Part shown: positions 36,604 to 47,000 of the stretch, piece by piece | Layout of the letters: every line of letters starts with the position of its first letter | Numbering within the stretch: position 1 is the stretch's first letter | NCBI RefSeq assembly: GCF_000719555.1 | Contig: NZ_JOGX01000008.1 | Location: 124,001 to 188,000, forward strand | Source: Streptomyces sp. NRRL F-5727 | Lineage (GTDB): Bacteria; Actinomycetota; Actinomycetes; Streptomycetales; Streptomycetaceae | Direction: 5' to 3' | DNA length: 64,000 nucleotides | Notes under the pieces: generated by a model | Database searches by the model: none | What the model was told of the DNA's origin: nothing | Seen by the model: the letters and a program-made list of their open reading frames with translations, nothing else | Program-made: the position numbers and the translations under genes

Positions 36604-39600
36604 ATGACGTACGACTCCCTGGTCAACCGCGGCGACTACTTCTCGGCCCACTACCTCGCCGAGGTGCTGCCCAAGGACCTCAAGACGGGCCTGCTCCAGA
36701 CCTGGAAGGAACGGGAGGAGGCCGCCAAGCCCCCGGCCGGGACGGGCGAGGCGGCCCCCTCCGAGGGCCCCGACCTCCTGCGCGAGGACACCAAGCAGGC
36801 CCTGCCCGTCACTCCGCGGGCCGGTCTCCGGGCACTGCGCCGCGACTACTTCCGGGCCCGCTCCTTCTTCGCCCTCCCCGAGGACGCCGACGGCACCGCC
36901 TCCGTGCCCGACGCGGGCGACGACGCGGTGACGTACGACGCCCCCGCCTGGCGGGAGCAGGTACACGCGCTGAACGCCGAGGTCCTGCGCGCACTGGGCT
37001 ACGACGCGAAGCCCGGCAACCTCACCGTCTGGCGGGCGGGCCAGAGCCATGAGATCACGGTCGCGCACGTCGAGAAGGGCCTCGTCGCCATCAACTGCGG
37101 CTGGGCCGCCGAGGCGGACGCCGCCCTGGACCCCGACGGCCCGGGCCGCCTTCTCGACCCCGTCGTCCTCGACGGTTCGACCAGCCTCGCCACCGGCTCC
37201 AAACTGGCCTCGTTCCTGTTCGCCTGCGACGAGGCCCCGCGCTATGTGCTGCTGCTCGTCGGCGGAGTCGTCGTCCTCGCCGACCGGATGGTGTGGGGCG
37301 AGGGCCGCTACCTCGCCGTCTCCCTCGACATCGCGCTCCAGCGCAACGACACCCGCCCGGGCGGCGAACTCGACACCGTCGCCGCGCTGTTCGGCGCCGA
37401 CTCGCTCCGCACCCCGGAGGAAGGCGGCGAGAACCCGCTCGCCGAACTCGTCGGCAAGTCCACCAAGCACGCCGTCGGCGTCTCCAGCGAGCTGCGCGAC
37501 GGCCTGCGGCTGAGCGTCGAGCTGATCGCCAACGAGGTCCTGGAACGCCTCCGCGAGCAGGGCGTGCAGCCGCAGGACATCGGCGAACTCCCCGAGCTCG
37601 GCCGCCAGCTGACCCGCGAGTCGCTGCGCTACCTGTACCGCATCCTGTTCCTGCTGTACGCCGAGGCCCGCCCCGAGCTGGGCATCCTGCCGTCCGACTA
37701 TCCCGAATACCAGCTCGGCTACGGCCTCGGGCGGCTCGGCGAACTCGTCGCGGAGCGCGACCTCGTCGACGAGAAGTCGCGCCGCGGCTTCTACCTGTAC
37801 GAGTCCCTGGACCTGCTATTCCGCAAGGTCCAGGACGGCTACCGGCCGCGCCGCACCCACGGCGAGGCGGCGGAGACGGCGGAGACGGTGGAGACCGCCG
37901 ACGCGTTCGGCGCCGTCGGCGCTGTCGGCGCGAAGACCAGCGAGGACCTGGGCCTGCGCTTCGAGCCCCTGCACTCCACGCTCTTCGAGCGGGACTCGAT
38001 CAAGCTGATCGGCGCGGACGCCGTCGTCGACCCCCGCCACGACGCCGACGAGGCCCTCGCCCGCGGTGAGGCCGTCCGCTACCTCGACACCCGGCTCCGC
38101 AATGCCACCCTGTACGAGGTCCTGCACAAGCTCATGCTCACCAAGGGCAAGAAGGGCGAACGCGGCGGCTTCATCTCGTACGCCCAGTTGGGCATCAACC
38201 AGCTCGGCGCCGTGTACGAGGGCCTGATGTCGTACTCCGGCTTCATCGCGGGCGAGGAGCTGTACGAGGTCGCCAAGGGCGGCGACCCGAAGGACGGCTC
38301 CTGGCTGGTGCCGAAGTCGAAGGCCGACGAGTACCCGGATTCGGTCTTCGTCCGGCGCCCGGACCGGGACACGGGCGAGGAGCTGCGCGTCCGGTACGCC
38401 CCCGGCTCGTTCGTCTACCGGCTCTCCGGCCGCGACCGCCAGACCTCGGCCTCCTACTACACCCCGGAGTCCCTCACCAAGGTCACGGTGCAGCTGGCCC
38501 TCCAGCACCGCCTGGACCAGGACGGCACGGAGACCGAGGCGCGCGAACTGCTCGACTGGAAGATCTGCGAACCGGCCCTCGGCTCGGGCGCGTTCCTCAA
38601 CGAGGCGATCAACCAGGTCGCCGCCGAGTACCTGCGCCGCCGGCAGAAGGAACTCGGCCGCTCCATCGACACCGAGCAGTACGCCGTCGAGCTCCAGAAG
38701 GCCAAGGCGTACATCGCCCTCCACAACTCGTACGGCGTCGACCTCAACGAGACGGCGGTCGAACTGGCCGAGGTGTCGCTGTGGCTCAACACCATGCACC
38801 CCGGCATGGAGGCCCCCTGGTTCGGCCTCCACCTGCGGCGCGGCAACTCCCTCATCGGCGGCCGGCGCGAGGTGTACGGCCCCGAGCGCCTGAAGAAGGG
38901 CGGCTGGCTGGGAACGACGCCGGAGCGCTATCCGCTGGCGGACGCGCAGGCGGGCGTCCCGCTGCCGGAGGGCGCGGTGCACCACTTCCTCCTCCCCGCG
39001 AAGGAGTGGGGCGCTGTCGCCGCCGAGAAGGAGGCGAAGGCGCTGGCGCCGGAGGCCGCGAAGGCGCTCGGCGCGTGGCGCAAGGCGGTGACGAAGTCCC
39101 CGACGGCCAAGCAGACGGCCCGCTTGCAGGGCCTCGCCCGGCGGGCCGAGTACCTGTGGGACCTGGTGGTGCAGCGGCTGACGATCTCCGAGCGGGAGAT
39201 CTCGCGGCGGGTGGACGTGTGGGAGGCGGAGCCGGAGTGGCTGCGCCGGCCGAAGGAAGCCGTGCCCCGGGAGAAGGTGCTGGCCGATCTCACGGCGGTG
39301 GACACGCCGTACTGGCGGCTGAAGAAGCTCATGGACACATGGTGCGCGCTGTGGTTCTGGCCAGTGCAGGAGGCTGCACTGCTGGACGGGACGGACGCGC
39401 GGTACCAGCGGGCGGAGGTCGTGCCCGCGCCCCGGGGCGGTGCCGTTGCGGAGTCCGGGGCGTCGGACGTGATCCGTACGTACGAGGAGGTCGACCTCCT
39501 CGGGAACGTCACCGTGAAGGAGGTCAGGCGCGGCGACATCGACAAGCGGCGGAAGGGGACGCGCAAGGGCGAGCAGTCCTTCGCGGGCCAGCGTCGAGAG

Positions 39601-41802
39601 GTCATCCCGCTGGCGAACCTGGACGACTGGCTGGACTTTGCGGAGGCGCTGCTGGGCACGCACGACGTGCCGGCGGAGTCGCTGGTGGCGTCGTTCGACT
39701 CGCTCGGCGACCTGGAGCGGTACGAGGACGAGCTGCCGGACTGGATGGGCATGGACCGGTCGCATTGGCTGGAGGGGCGGTTCCCGTGGGTGGGGGTTGC
39801 CGGGGATGTGGCCAAGCGGCAGGGTTTCTTCCACTGGGAGTTGGAGTATGCCCAGGTGTTTGGGGGGCGGGGCGGGTTTGATCTGCAGGTGGGGAATCCG
39901 CCTTGGGTGAGGCCGGATTGGAAAGAGGACACAGTCCTGGCTGAGCTCGAACCGTGGTTCAAGCTCAGCGACAGGCCCGGAGCGGAGGAATGGCGGCTGC
40001 GCAAAGCTGAGATGCTCAGCGTTCACGACGCTCGACGGTATCTCGTGAGCGAGCTGGCTGACCTCATCGGCCTGGCCTCTTTCCTTTCATCTCAAGCAAC
40101 TTACGCTCTGCTCGTGAGCACACGGCCAGATCTGTACCGCGCGTTCATGATCCGAGTCTGGAGTAACGCATCCCCGCAGGGAATGGCTGGGCTCATCCAC
40201 CCAGACACCCACTTCGCGGGCGTGCACGAGGGCAGATTGCGGGGGGCCGCGTACGCTCATCTCCGAACACACGCACACTTCTACAATCGAACTGGACTTT
40301 TTCCAGACGTTCACGCCAACCAAGAGTTCAGCATCAACATCTATGGAAATGCTTCGAACGTCAGATTCACGCACGCTAGCTGGCTCTTCTCCACAGAAAC
40401 ACTCATCGAGTCCTTTACACACGACGGCCTGGGAGCACTACCCGGGATAAAGCATCGAGGGAAGTGGGATACCCGCCCGCATCGCGACCGACTTGTCAAC
40501 GTATCCGGACCTCTGCTGGCAAACTGGAATCGACTCACCGACAATCCGGCTATCCCATCAGCGCAAGCATCGCTCCTATATCCCGTCACCGTTGATGAAC
40601 ACGGAGCCATCGAGGCCCTCGCCACTACCACGTCACGAGTCGCCCAATGGGATCCACACATCTCGGTCGGAATGTTCGAAAACCTGGCGACTAAGAATCT
40701 GGGGCTATACAGGTGGCAGACATCGGACGTAGAAAGCTTCGATGAGGTAATCCTTCAGGGCCCCCACATCGGGTGCGCTACCCCACTGCTGAAGCAGCCC
40801 AATAACCAATGCAGGACCAATCGCGACTGGACTGCTCTCAATTCGCGGACGCTCCCCGCCGAAGCCGTTCCCCGCACCAACTACATTCGATCTTCCGATT
40901 CGAACCGCTACGAAGGTGCACAAGATGTATGGAACGGTCGACGGTACACGGAGCATTTTCGGCTCGTTTGGCGGAAGATGATCCCGTTTGATACAGAGCG
41001 AAGCCTCTTCGCCTCTATCATTCCACCCGGCCCTGCCCATATGGATAGCGTTTTCTCAATGGCCTTGGCCAGCAATCGCCTGACGGCACTCAATGCGGGA
41101 TTCTGGGCATCCCTGCCATTGGACTACCTTCTCCGCATTACTGGCCGAGCCAACCTGGTTGCCTCTGAGGCGTTCAAAATGCCAGCCCCCGAACCACAGC
41201 ACCCGCTCGCATCTGCTCTACTCATTCGAACCCTTAGACTCAACGCACTAACCAGGCATTACGCTCCCCTTTGGGAGGAACTCTTCGATTCTCGCTGGGC
41301 GGGGTACGAGGGCTGGGCCAATCCCGACTGGCCGGCACTGACACCCCTCGCTGCGGGTCTGCAGCCGACTTGGGAGTACAACACCCCGCTCCGCACCGAA
41401 CACGAACGACGTGCCGCAATCGTTGAGCTGGACGCGCTCGTCTCCGTGTGGCTCGGCATTAGCGCCAACCAGCTAACGGCAATTTACAGGTCTCGCTACC
41501 CGGTCCTCTCTGACTACGAGGCTTCGATGTGGTTCGACGCGAGCGGCCGCAAAATTGCAGGAAACCACAACGCATACGGCCACGGTCAGACCAAGCAGGA
41601 CTGGCTCGACTTCCAAGCCCATCTCGCCGACCCTGCCAACACCCCGCCCCCCACCGGCTACGTCGCACCCTTCTACAAGGCCGACCGTGAAGCCGAGATG
41701 CGGGCCGCGCATGCGCACTTCCAGGCGCGGCTGGACAAGGAGATCGAGCTCGGGCGTTGGACGCCTCCGGCGCGCAAGGCGGCCGTGGAGAGCGCGGCAT
41801 GA
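36604..41802 (+). CDS. Giant Eco57I/DrmMI-like N6-adenine DNA methyltransferase
   Basis: A 1732-aa protein. An unassigned N-terminal 600 residues are followed by a gamma-class adenine methylase. It has SASYYTPESLTK, motif I EPALGSGAFLNEAI (about 656), DLNETAVELAEVSLWLNTMHP, and motif IV NPPWVRPDW (about 1097). The remaining 600 residues should be the target-recognition part. The DNA from about 39,900 to 41,620, just after NPPW, is clearly AT-richer (28 of 60 G/C at 40321-40380) than the flanks and uses rarer codons. The specificity domain therefore looks acquired. It probably modifies host DNA for self-recognition. It is co-transcribed with the SNF2 helicase. BREX PglX is a more distant alternative. 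Confidence 0.87.
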   Translation: MTYDSLVNRGDYFSAHYLAEVLPKDLKTGLLQTWKEREEAAKPPAGTGEAAPSEGPDLLREDTKQALPVTPRAGLRALRRDYFRARSFFALPEDADGTASVPDAGDDAVTYDAPAWREQVHALNAEVLRALGYDAKPGNLTVWRAGQSHEITVAHVEKGLVAINCGWAAEADAALDPDGPGRLLDPVVLDGSTSLATGSKLASFLFACDEAPRYVLLLVGGVVVLADRMVWGEGRYLAVSLDIALQRNDTRPGGELDTVAALFGADSLRTPEEGGENPLAELVGKSTKHAVGVSSELRDGLRLSVELIANEVLERLREQGVQPQDIGELPELGRQLTRESLRYLYRILFLLYAEARPELGILPSDYPEYQLGYGLGRLGELVAERDLVDEKSRRGFYLYESLDLLFRKVQDGYRPRRTHGEAAETAETVETADAFGAVGAVGAKTSEDLGLRFEPLHSTLFERDSIKLIGADAVVDPRHDADEALARGEAVRYLDTRLRNATLYEVLHKLMLTKGKKGERGGFISYAQLGINQLGAVYEGLMSYSGFIAGEELYEVAKGGDPKDGSWLVPKSKADEYPDSVFVRRPDRDTGEELRVRYAPGSFVYRLSGRDRQTSASYYTPESLTKVTVQLALQHRLDQDGTETEARELLDWKICEPALGSGAFLNEAINQVAAEYLRRRQKELGRSIDTEQYAVELQKAKAYIALHNSYGVDLNETAVELAEVSLWLNTMHPGMEAPWFGLHLRRGNSLIGGRREVYGPERLKKGGWLGTTPERYPLADAQAGVPLPEGAVHHFLLPAKEWGAVAAEKEAKALAPEAAKALGAWRKAVTKSPTAKQTARLQGLARRAEYLWDLVVQRLTISEREISRRVDVWEAEPEWLRRPKEAVPREKVLADLTAVDTPYWRLKKLMDTWCALWFWPVQEAALLDGTDARYQRAEVVPAPRGGAVAESGASDVIRTYEEVDLLGNVTVKEVRRGDIDKRRKGTRKGEQSFAGQRREVIPLANLDDWLDFAEALLGTHDVPAESLVASFDSLGDLERYEDELPDWMGMDRSHWLEGRFPWVGVAGDVAKRQGFFHWELEYAQVFGGRGGFDLQVGNPPWVRPDWKEDTVLAELEPWFKLSDRPGAEEWRLRKAEMLSVHDARRYLVSELADLIGLASFLSSQATYALLVSTRPDLYRAFMIRVWSNASPQGMAGLIHPDTHFAGVHEGRLRGAAYAHLRTHAHFYNRTGLFPDVHANQEFSINIYGNASNVRFTHASWLFSTETLIESFTHDGLGALPGIKHRGKWDTRPHRDRLVNVSGPLLANWNRLTDNPAIPSAQASLLYPVTVDEHGAIEALATTTSRVAQWDPHISVGMFENLATKNLGLYRWQTSDVESFDEVILQGPHIGCATPLLKQPNNQCRTNRDWTALNSRTLPAEAVPRTNYIRSSDSNRYEGAQDVWNGRRYTEHFRLVWRKMIPFDTERSLFASIIPPGPAHMDSVFSMALASNRLTALNAGFWASLPLDYLLRITGRANLVASEAFKMPAPEPQHPLASALLIRTLRLNALTRHYAPLWEELFDSRWAGYEGWANPDWPALTPLAAGLQPTWEYNTPLRTEHERRAAIVELDALVSVWLGISANQLTAIYRSRYPVLSDYEASMWFDASGRKIAGNHNAYGHGQTKQDWLDFQAHLADPANTPPPTGYVAPFYKADREAEMRAAHAHFQARLDKEIELGRWTPPARKAAVESAA

Positions 41803-41805
41803 CAT

Positions 41806-41841
41806 GCGGCTGCCCCGCCCCTCCGGGTCGGGGCCAGCCGC
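41806..41841. terminator. Hairpin between the methylase and DUF397 genes
   Basis: The stem gcggct/agccgc is extended by cccc/gggg with a small bulge. It lies between two convergent genes. Confidence 0.65.
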
Positions 41842-41850
41842 GCCTTGGTA

Positions 41851-42054
41851 CTAGCGGCTCGCGAAGCCGACGAAGGCGGTCCACGCAGATCCGTCGATCA
41901 CAAGTCCGGGACGGCGCGTGTCCTTGGAGTCGCGCACGTAGACGGTGTCTCGGCGTTCAGCCACCTCCACGCACTCCCCGCCGGAGCCCGTGCTGTAGCT
42001 GCTCTTGAACCACGCCAACTCATCCGTGGTCCCGGGGGGCTTTTCGGTGTTCAT
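41851..42054 (-). CDS. DUF397 small regulatory protein
   Basis: A 67-aa DUF397 protein. The family signature is plain: LAWFKSSYSTGSGGECVEVAE, then VYVRDSKD, and a closing AWTAFVGF. Such proteins accompany WhiJ-type XRE regulators in Streptomyces and are thought to modulate their DNA binding. The ATG overlaps the stop of the upstream XRE gene (ATGA), so the two are coupled. Confidence 0.92.
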   Translation of the reverse strand: MNTEKPPGTTDELAWFKSSYSTGSGGECVEVAERRDTVYVRDSKDTRRPGLVIDGSAWTAFVGFASR

Positions 42055-42911
42055 GACTCTCCCAGCAACTTCTCGACGAAGACCAGCGATGCCCGCGGAG
42101 TGAGCGCCTGGGCCCTGAGGATGCCGTACTGCTCCTCCAACTCACGGACCGGCTTGCGATCGGTGTGCAACCGACTGTCCTTGTATCCCTCCACATAGGC
42201 GATCCTCCGTCCGTCGCCCGTCTCGATCAAGGTGAAGGGGCCTTCGAGTCCAGCGTGCTCCTCCAGTTCGGTGGGCACCACTTGAATCTCGACGTTTCGG
42301 CGCTGGCCGATCAGCAGAACTTGTTCGAGCTGACCCCGCATCACCATCCAGCCTCCCAGGGGCCGCCGCAGCACCGCTTCCTCGATGACGAAGCTGATCG
42401 TCGGCAGCGGCACCCTGGCCAGAATCTTCTGTCGTGCGAGTCGTGCTGCTACCCGTTGCTCCACCGTCTCCTCAAGCAGCAGAGGACGCGACATGGTGAA
42501 CACGGCTCGGGCGTAGTCCTCGGTCTGGAGGAGGCCCGGCACGGCCTTGGTCCCGTACACATGAAGCTCAACCGCCTCCGCCTCCAACTTCGCCGCGTCC
42601 CGGAAGAACGCCGGGTACTGCGCCCGCGCAACCTCCTCCTTCATCTCCTTCAGAACCTCGCCCGCGTCCAGCAACTCGTCCGCCTGGTCGATGAAGCGAG
42701 GCGGCGGCACCCGCCGCCCCTGCTCGTACGCCGCGATCGTCGACGCCGAGTACCCCAGCCACGCGCCGAACTCCGACCGCTCCACCCCGGCCCGCACCCG
42801 GAACCGTTTCAACTGGCGGCCAAAGACGCGCAGGATGCCCGAGCCCGGGTCCGGTAGGGCGGCGGCGCCGGCCGGGTCGTCGTCCTCTGCCCGCTGGGTG
42901 GATTCGTTCAT
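42051..42911 (-). CDS. WhiJ-type XRE transcriptional regulator (DUF5753)
   Basis: A 286-aa regulator. The N-terminal helix-turn-helix is GRQLKRFRVRAGVERSEFGAWLGYSASTIAAYEQGRRVPPPRFIDQADELL. A DUF5753-type C-terminal domain follows, with GLLQTEDYARAVF, EEAVLRRPLGG and VEIQVVPTELEEHAGLEGPFTLIE. These proteins act with a DUF397 partner and often a nearby histidine-kinase-like ATPase in control of development or accessory genes. The ATG at 42911 is chosen with GGAGG 11 bases upstream; an ATG at 42920 is too close to it. It is divergent from the ATPase gene at 43061. Confidence 0.88.
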   Translation of the reverse strand: MNESTQRAEDDDPAGAAALPDPGSGILRVFGRQLKRFRVRAGVERSEFGAWLGYSASTIAAYEQGRRVPPPRFIDQADELLDAGEVLKEMKEEVARAQYPAFFRDAAKLEAEAVELHVYGTKAVPGLLQTEDYARAVFTMSRPLLLEETVEQRVAARLARQKILARVPLPTISFVIEEAVLRRPLGGWMVMRGQLEQVLLIGQRRNVEIQVVPTELEEHAGLEGPFTLIETGDGRRIAYVEGYKDSRLHTDRKPVRELEEQYGILRAQALTPRASLVFVEKLLGES

Positions 42912-43060
42912 GCCCGCCATCACCTCCACCGGCCAACGCCGCTCCGCGTCGGCCGTCACGCTCCGCGCCGCCTACAGGCGCCGACACCGCGCCTACCGCT
43001 GCCCCCTGTACGCGCGTCGGGTCTTACTCAGCGTAAACACCGCACGCCAGCCTGTGTCCC

Positions 43061-43501
43061 ATGAACAGCGAAACTTCCCCCGCATCCCTTGCCCTTGAGT
43101 TCGCGATGCGCTTCACGTCCTCCCCACGCGGCGCCCGCCTCGCCCGGCGGCTCGTCTCCCATCGTCTGGACAGCTGGGGGCACCCGTACACCTCGACCGC
43201 CAACGAGACGATGACGCTGATCGCCGTCGAGTTGACCGGCAACGCCGTGCGTCACGGGCACGTGCCCGGGCGGAACTTCCACCTCCGGCTCACCGACTCG
43301 GCCGACACCCTGCGTATCGAGGTCACCGACACCCGTACCGAGCGCGTACCGCTGCTCTCCTCCCACGAGCCGCCCGGGGACGCCGAGTCGGGGCGCGGAC
43401 TGCTGGTCGTGGCGCGGCTGGCGAGTCGGTGGGCGGTGGCGCCGCGCGTGGGCGCTCCCGGGAAGACCGTGTGGGCCGAACTGTGCCTTTCACGCCAATG
43501 A
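43061..43501 (+). CDS. Anti-sigma-factor-like HATPase protein
   Basis: A 146-aa GHKL ATPase of the RsbW/SpoIIAB-like family common in Streptomyces. The N-box is ETMTLIAVELTGNAVRHGH, the G1-type motif is IEVTDTRTER and the G2 region is ESGRGLLVVARLASRW. It has no sensor domain and should be cytosolic. With the divergent XRE/DUF397 pair it makes the familiar WhiJ-type trio. It may bind an anti-sigma partner or phosphorylate a small protein; the partner is not in the window. Confidence 0.88.
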   Translation: MNSETSPASLALEFAMRFTSSPRGARLARRLVSHRLDSWGHPYTSTANETMTLIAVELTGNAVRHGHVPGRNFHLRLTDSADTLRIEVTDTRTERVPLLSSHEPPGDAESGRGLLVVARLASRWAVAPRVGAPGKTVWAELCLSRQ

Positions 43502-43605
43502 CCAGCGGGTTTTCGGAAACGAGCCGACGGCCTGTCAGTGCGTGCCGCTAGCGTCGCCTGTCCGTGTGTGCACTGCACGGGGGAGCCCAAAGGAGAACAG
43601 CGCAC

Positions 43606-44031
43606 GTGAGCAGCACCACCCACACCGACCCGGCCGCCGGTTACCGCATCTCCATCGTCGACGAAGATCCGCTGCGTGCCCGGCGCGAGGCCCGCGAGTT
43701 GCTCGCCGCCCTCGCCGGGGCCGACCCGCAGGCCGCGCTCGACGTTCCGGCCGCCCCCGCGACCACCGGCACCACCCCCGTCAAGGGCGGACCGGTCGCG
43801 GACCTCCTCAGTCTGGTGTTCGCCGGTGGCTCCCTGGCCGCCGCCACGCTTCAGCTGTGGCTGGCGCGCGTGCCGCAGCGGACGATCGTCGTCACGCGGC
43901 CCGATGGGGCGACGCTGACCATCTCCGGGAAGCAGGCCCGTGCGGACGACGCGCAGATCGAGCGGTTCCTCAACGGAGACTCCGGCCCCACGGAGGGCGA
44001 CGGCGCGCAGGGCGGGCCGGGCGCGGCGTGA
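43606..44031 (+). CDS. EACC1-like (effector-associated constant component) protein
   Basis: A 141-aa protein. The N-terminal 60 residues contain YRISIVDEDPLRARREARELLAALAG. A single hydrophobic Gly/Ala segment follows (VADLLSLVFAGGSLAAATLQLWLA, about 64-88), then a beta-hairpin region (RTIVVTRPDGATLTISGKQA) and an acidic tail. This layout is that of EACC1, a small constant partner encoded beside caspase-like and other effectors in bacterial conflict systems. Its stop overlaps the GTG of the caspase fusion (GTGA), which supports a functional pair. The GTG at 43606 follows AAGGAG. The EACC1 label is by pattern, not by search. Confidence 0.75.
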   Translation: MSSTTHTDPAAGYRISIVDEDPLRARREARELLAALAGADPQAALDVPAAPATTGTTPVKGGPVADLLSLVFAGGSLAAATLQLWLARVPQRTIVVTRPDGATLTISGKQARADDAQIERFLNGDSGPTEGDGAQGGPGAA

Positions 44032-47000
44032 GTGACAACGACCGGTACGCCATGCTGATCGGCGTATCCACGTACGACAGCGAGCGGTACCACGATCTGC
44101 CGGCGGTGCGGGCGGACCTGCACTACATGCAGGCGGTGCTGGAGAGCACCGAGATCGGCATGTACAACGACTGCGCGATGGTCGCGGAGCCGACGCGCGC
44201 CGAGATGCTCCACGCCGTCGAGACGTTCCTGGAGGAGCGGCAGGCCAGCGAGACGGCGCTGCTCTACTTCAGCGGGCACGGGGAGTTCTGCGAGGCGGAC
44301 GGGCAGCTGTACTTCCTGACGCGGGACGCCGATCCGGACGACCTGCCGGGTACGGCCGTGCCGGCCGAGTTCCTGGAGCGGATGCTCACGTCGTGCCGGG
44401 CCTCCTCGAAGGTCGTGCTGCTCGACTGCTGCTCCAGCGGCTCCGTCGTCCAGGGGTGGACGGCCAAGGGAGCGGCCGACGGCGGCGAACGGCCCGCGCC
44501 CAGCACGCTGCTGCGGCCGACCGGCGTCTACTTCATCACCGCCTCGGACGCCCTCCAGGCCGCCTCGGCACTGGCTCCGGCCGGTTCCTCGCTCGGCACG
44601 TCGCGGTTCACCGGGGAGATCGTCGAGGGGCTGCGCAGCGGGCGCATCAAGGACAGCGGCTGGATCACGCCGGACGACCTGTTCGAGTACCTGACCGCTC
44701 AGATGGTCCGCATCGGCGTGCCCGAGGAGCAGCGGCCCACGAAGTCCACCATCCGTGCGACGCATTCCCTGCCGCTGGCCCGCTCGGTTGCGCGGTCCGT
44801 CCAGCTCCCCGAGCCGCCGCCGGAGGCCGGTGGCGGTCTGCCGGTCTCCTCGGCGTTGTCGAAGGCCCGCGGCCTCGTCGCGCAGGACGAGCACGAGGGC
44901 GTGGACCGGGAACGTCTGCTGCGCTACTACGCGCACTGCCTGCGGGCGCAGGCCGAGTCGAAGATGCTGCCCGACCGGGACAGCGGCCGGAACTCCGAGT
45001 ACTTCCTGCTGAGTCAGGGGCCGGAGACGATCCAGTCCGGACTGGGCTCCGGTCTTCCCGCACCCGGTGGGCTGCCCAAGGCGAAGAGCACGGGCGCGAA
45101 GGTCGACGAAGCCGGGCTGCAGGAGTACTGGTACGGGTACCCGGCCATCACGCTGCCCGAGCGCGGCGGGAACGGCGGCCGGCGGGCCGCGGTGCGCATC
45201 GCGCCGCTGCTGGTCCAGCCGATGGAGCTGGCGCCCGACGAGAACGGGCAGGACCGGCTGCGGCCGAGCGGGGTGCCGTCGCTGCACAGCGGCGTGCTCG
45301 CGGAGCTGCTGGAGGACGAGGAAGCGGCCGAGTTGCTCGGCCGCTGGCAGCCGACCTGGCAGGAGGGCAACGCCGCCCAGATGGTGAAGGCGGTACGGGA
45401 GCTCCTGACGCGGCTCGAACTCCCGGAGCTGGAACCACTCGACCTGTCCGCGCTCAGCGAGCGTTCCGTCATGGACTCGCTGCGTCCGGGCGCGCACAAC
45501 GCCGCCGTTCTCCTCACGCCCTCGGGTCTGGAACGGACCGCGACCGAGGGCCTCGTGGAGAACCTGCTCCAGATGTCCACGCGCGCCGACCAGATCCCCG
45601 GCACCGCCCTGGACGCGCTGCTCACCGGTGGTGGCGACGGCGGACCGGCCGGGCTCGCGCCGCCCGTCCTGGTCTCCCCCGGGCCGTGCAACGAGAGCCA
45701 GGCGCAGGTGATCACGTCGGCGATGACCCGGCCGCTCACCGTCTCCACCGGGCCGCCCGGCACCGGGAAGAGCGAGGTGGTGGCGGCGGTCGTCGCCACC
45801 GCGGTGGCCGCCGGGCAGTCCGTCCTCGTCGCCTCCACCAACAACGAGGCCGTGAACGTGGTGGCCGAGCGCTGCGACGCCATCTCCCCAGGGCTGCTCA
45901 TGCGGACGGGGAACTCCGAAGCCCTGGAGGCCGAGGCCGCGAAGCTGGAGCGGCTCCTCGCCGATCCGGTCGAGACCCCGGCGCGGGGTGCGGCGACCGT
46001 CGCGGGCGACCTCAGGAACCGGCACGCCCGGGCCGCAGCGCACGAGGCCGAGGCAGCGCGGCTGGTCGGCGAGGAGGCACGGCTGCTGGAGCTGCTGCGG
46101 GAGCGGGAGCGCCGCGCGGACGAGCTCGGGCTGCCGGCGGAGCTGCTGGAGCGGGCGTGGTCCGAGGGCGGCAGCGGGGCGCTCGCCGACTGGGAGGACC
46201 GGGCGCGGAGGGCCGCCGTCGCCCGCTGGTACTCCTTCGGCCGGTGGCGCAGAGGGCGGGCGCTGTCCGCGTTCGTCGCCTCCGCCGGGGAGGGCGGTAC
46301 GGGCGCGTGGCCGGACTGGGCCGCGGAACGGCCCGTACCGTCCGAGCTGCTGCTGGCCCTCGCCGAGGCCGCCGGAGTGGAAGGCGCGCTCAGGAGTCTC
46401 GTACCCGGGCATCTCGCCCTGGACGAGCAGGCGCTGAAGCGGGCGCGGCTGGAGAGCCGGGCGGGGCTGTCGGAGGTGTCGGGCGAGCTGGCCCGGGCCG
46501 TGTCCGCCGAGGCGATGACGCGGGGGCGGTCGCTGATGGCCCAGCGGCTCCAGGCCCTGCGCCGGCGCTCCGGCTTCTGGAAGAGCCAGCGCAATCTGAT
46601 GGCGCACCTGAAGGGCTGGGCCATCAGCACCCACTCGGTGCGCCAGCTCGAACTCGTCCCGGAGCTCTTCGACCTCGTCGTGATCGACGAGGCCAGCCAG
46701 TGCTCGATCCCGTCGGTGCTGCCGCTGCTGTTCCGGGCCAAACGGGCGCTGGTCATCGGGGACCCGATGCAGCTCGGGCACATTCCCGGGATCACGGCGC
46801 AGCAGGAGCGACAGGCCCGCGTGCTGGCCGGGCTGAGCGCGGCGCAGTTGGAGGATCACCGGCTCGCTTACCACGTGTACTCCGCGTACCACGCCGCGGC
46901 GCAGCACGGCGAGGAGACGCTGCTGCTCGACGAGCACTACCGGTGCCATCCGGCGATCGCCGATGTCGTCAACGGTCACTGCTACGCCGGGCAGTTGCAG

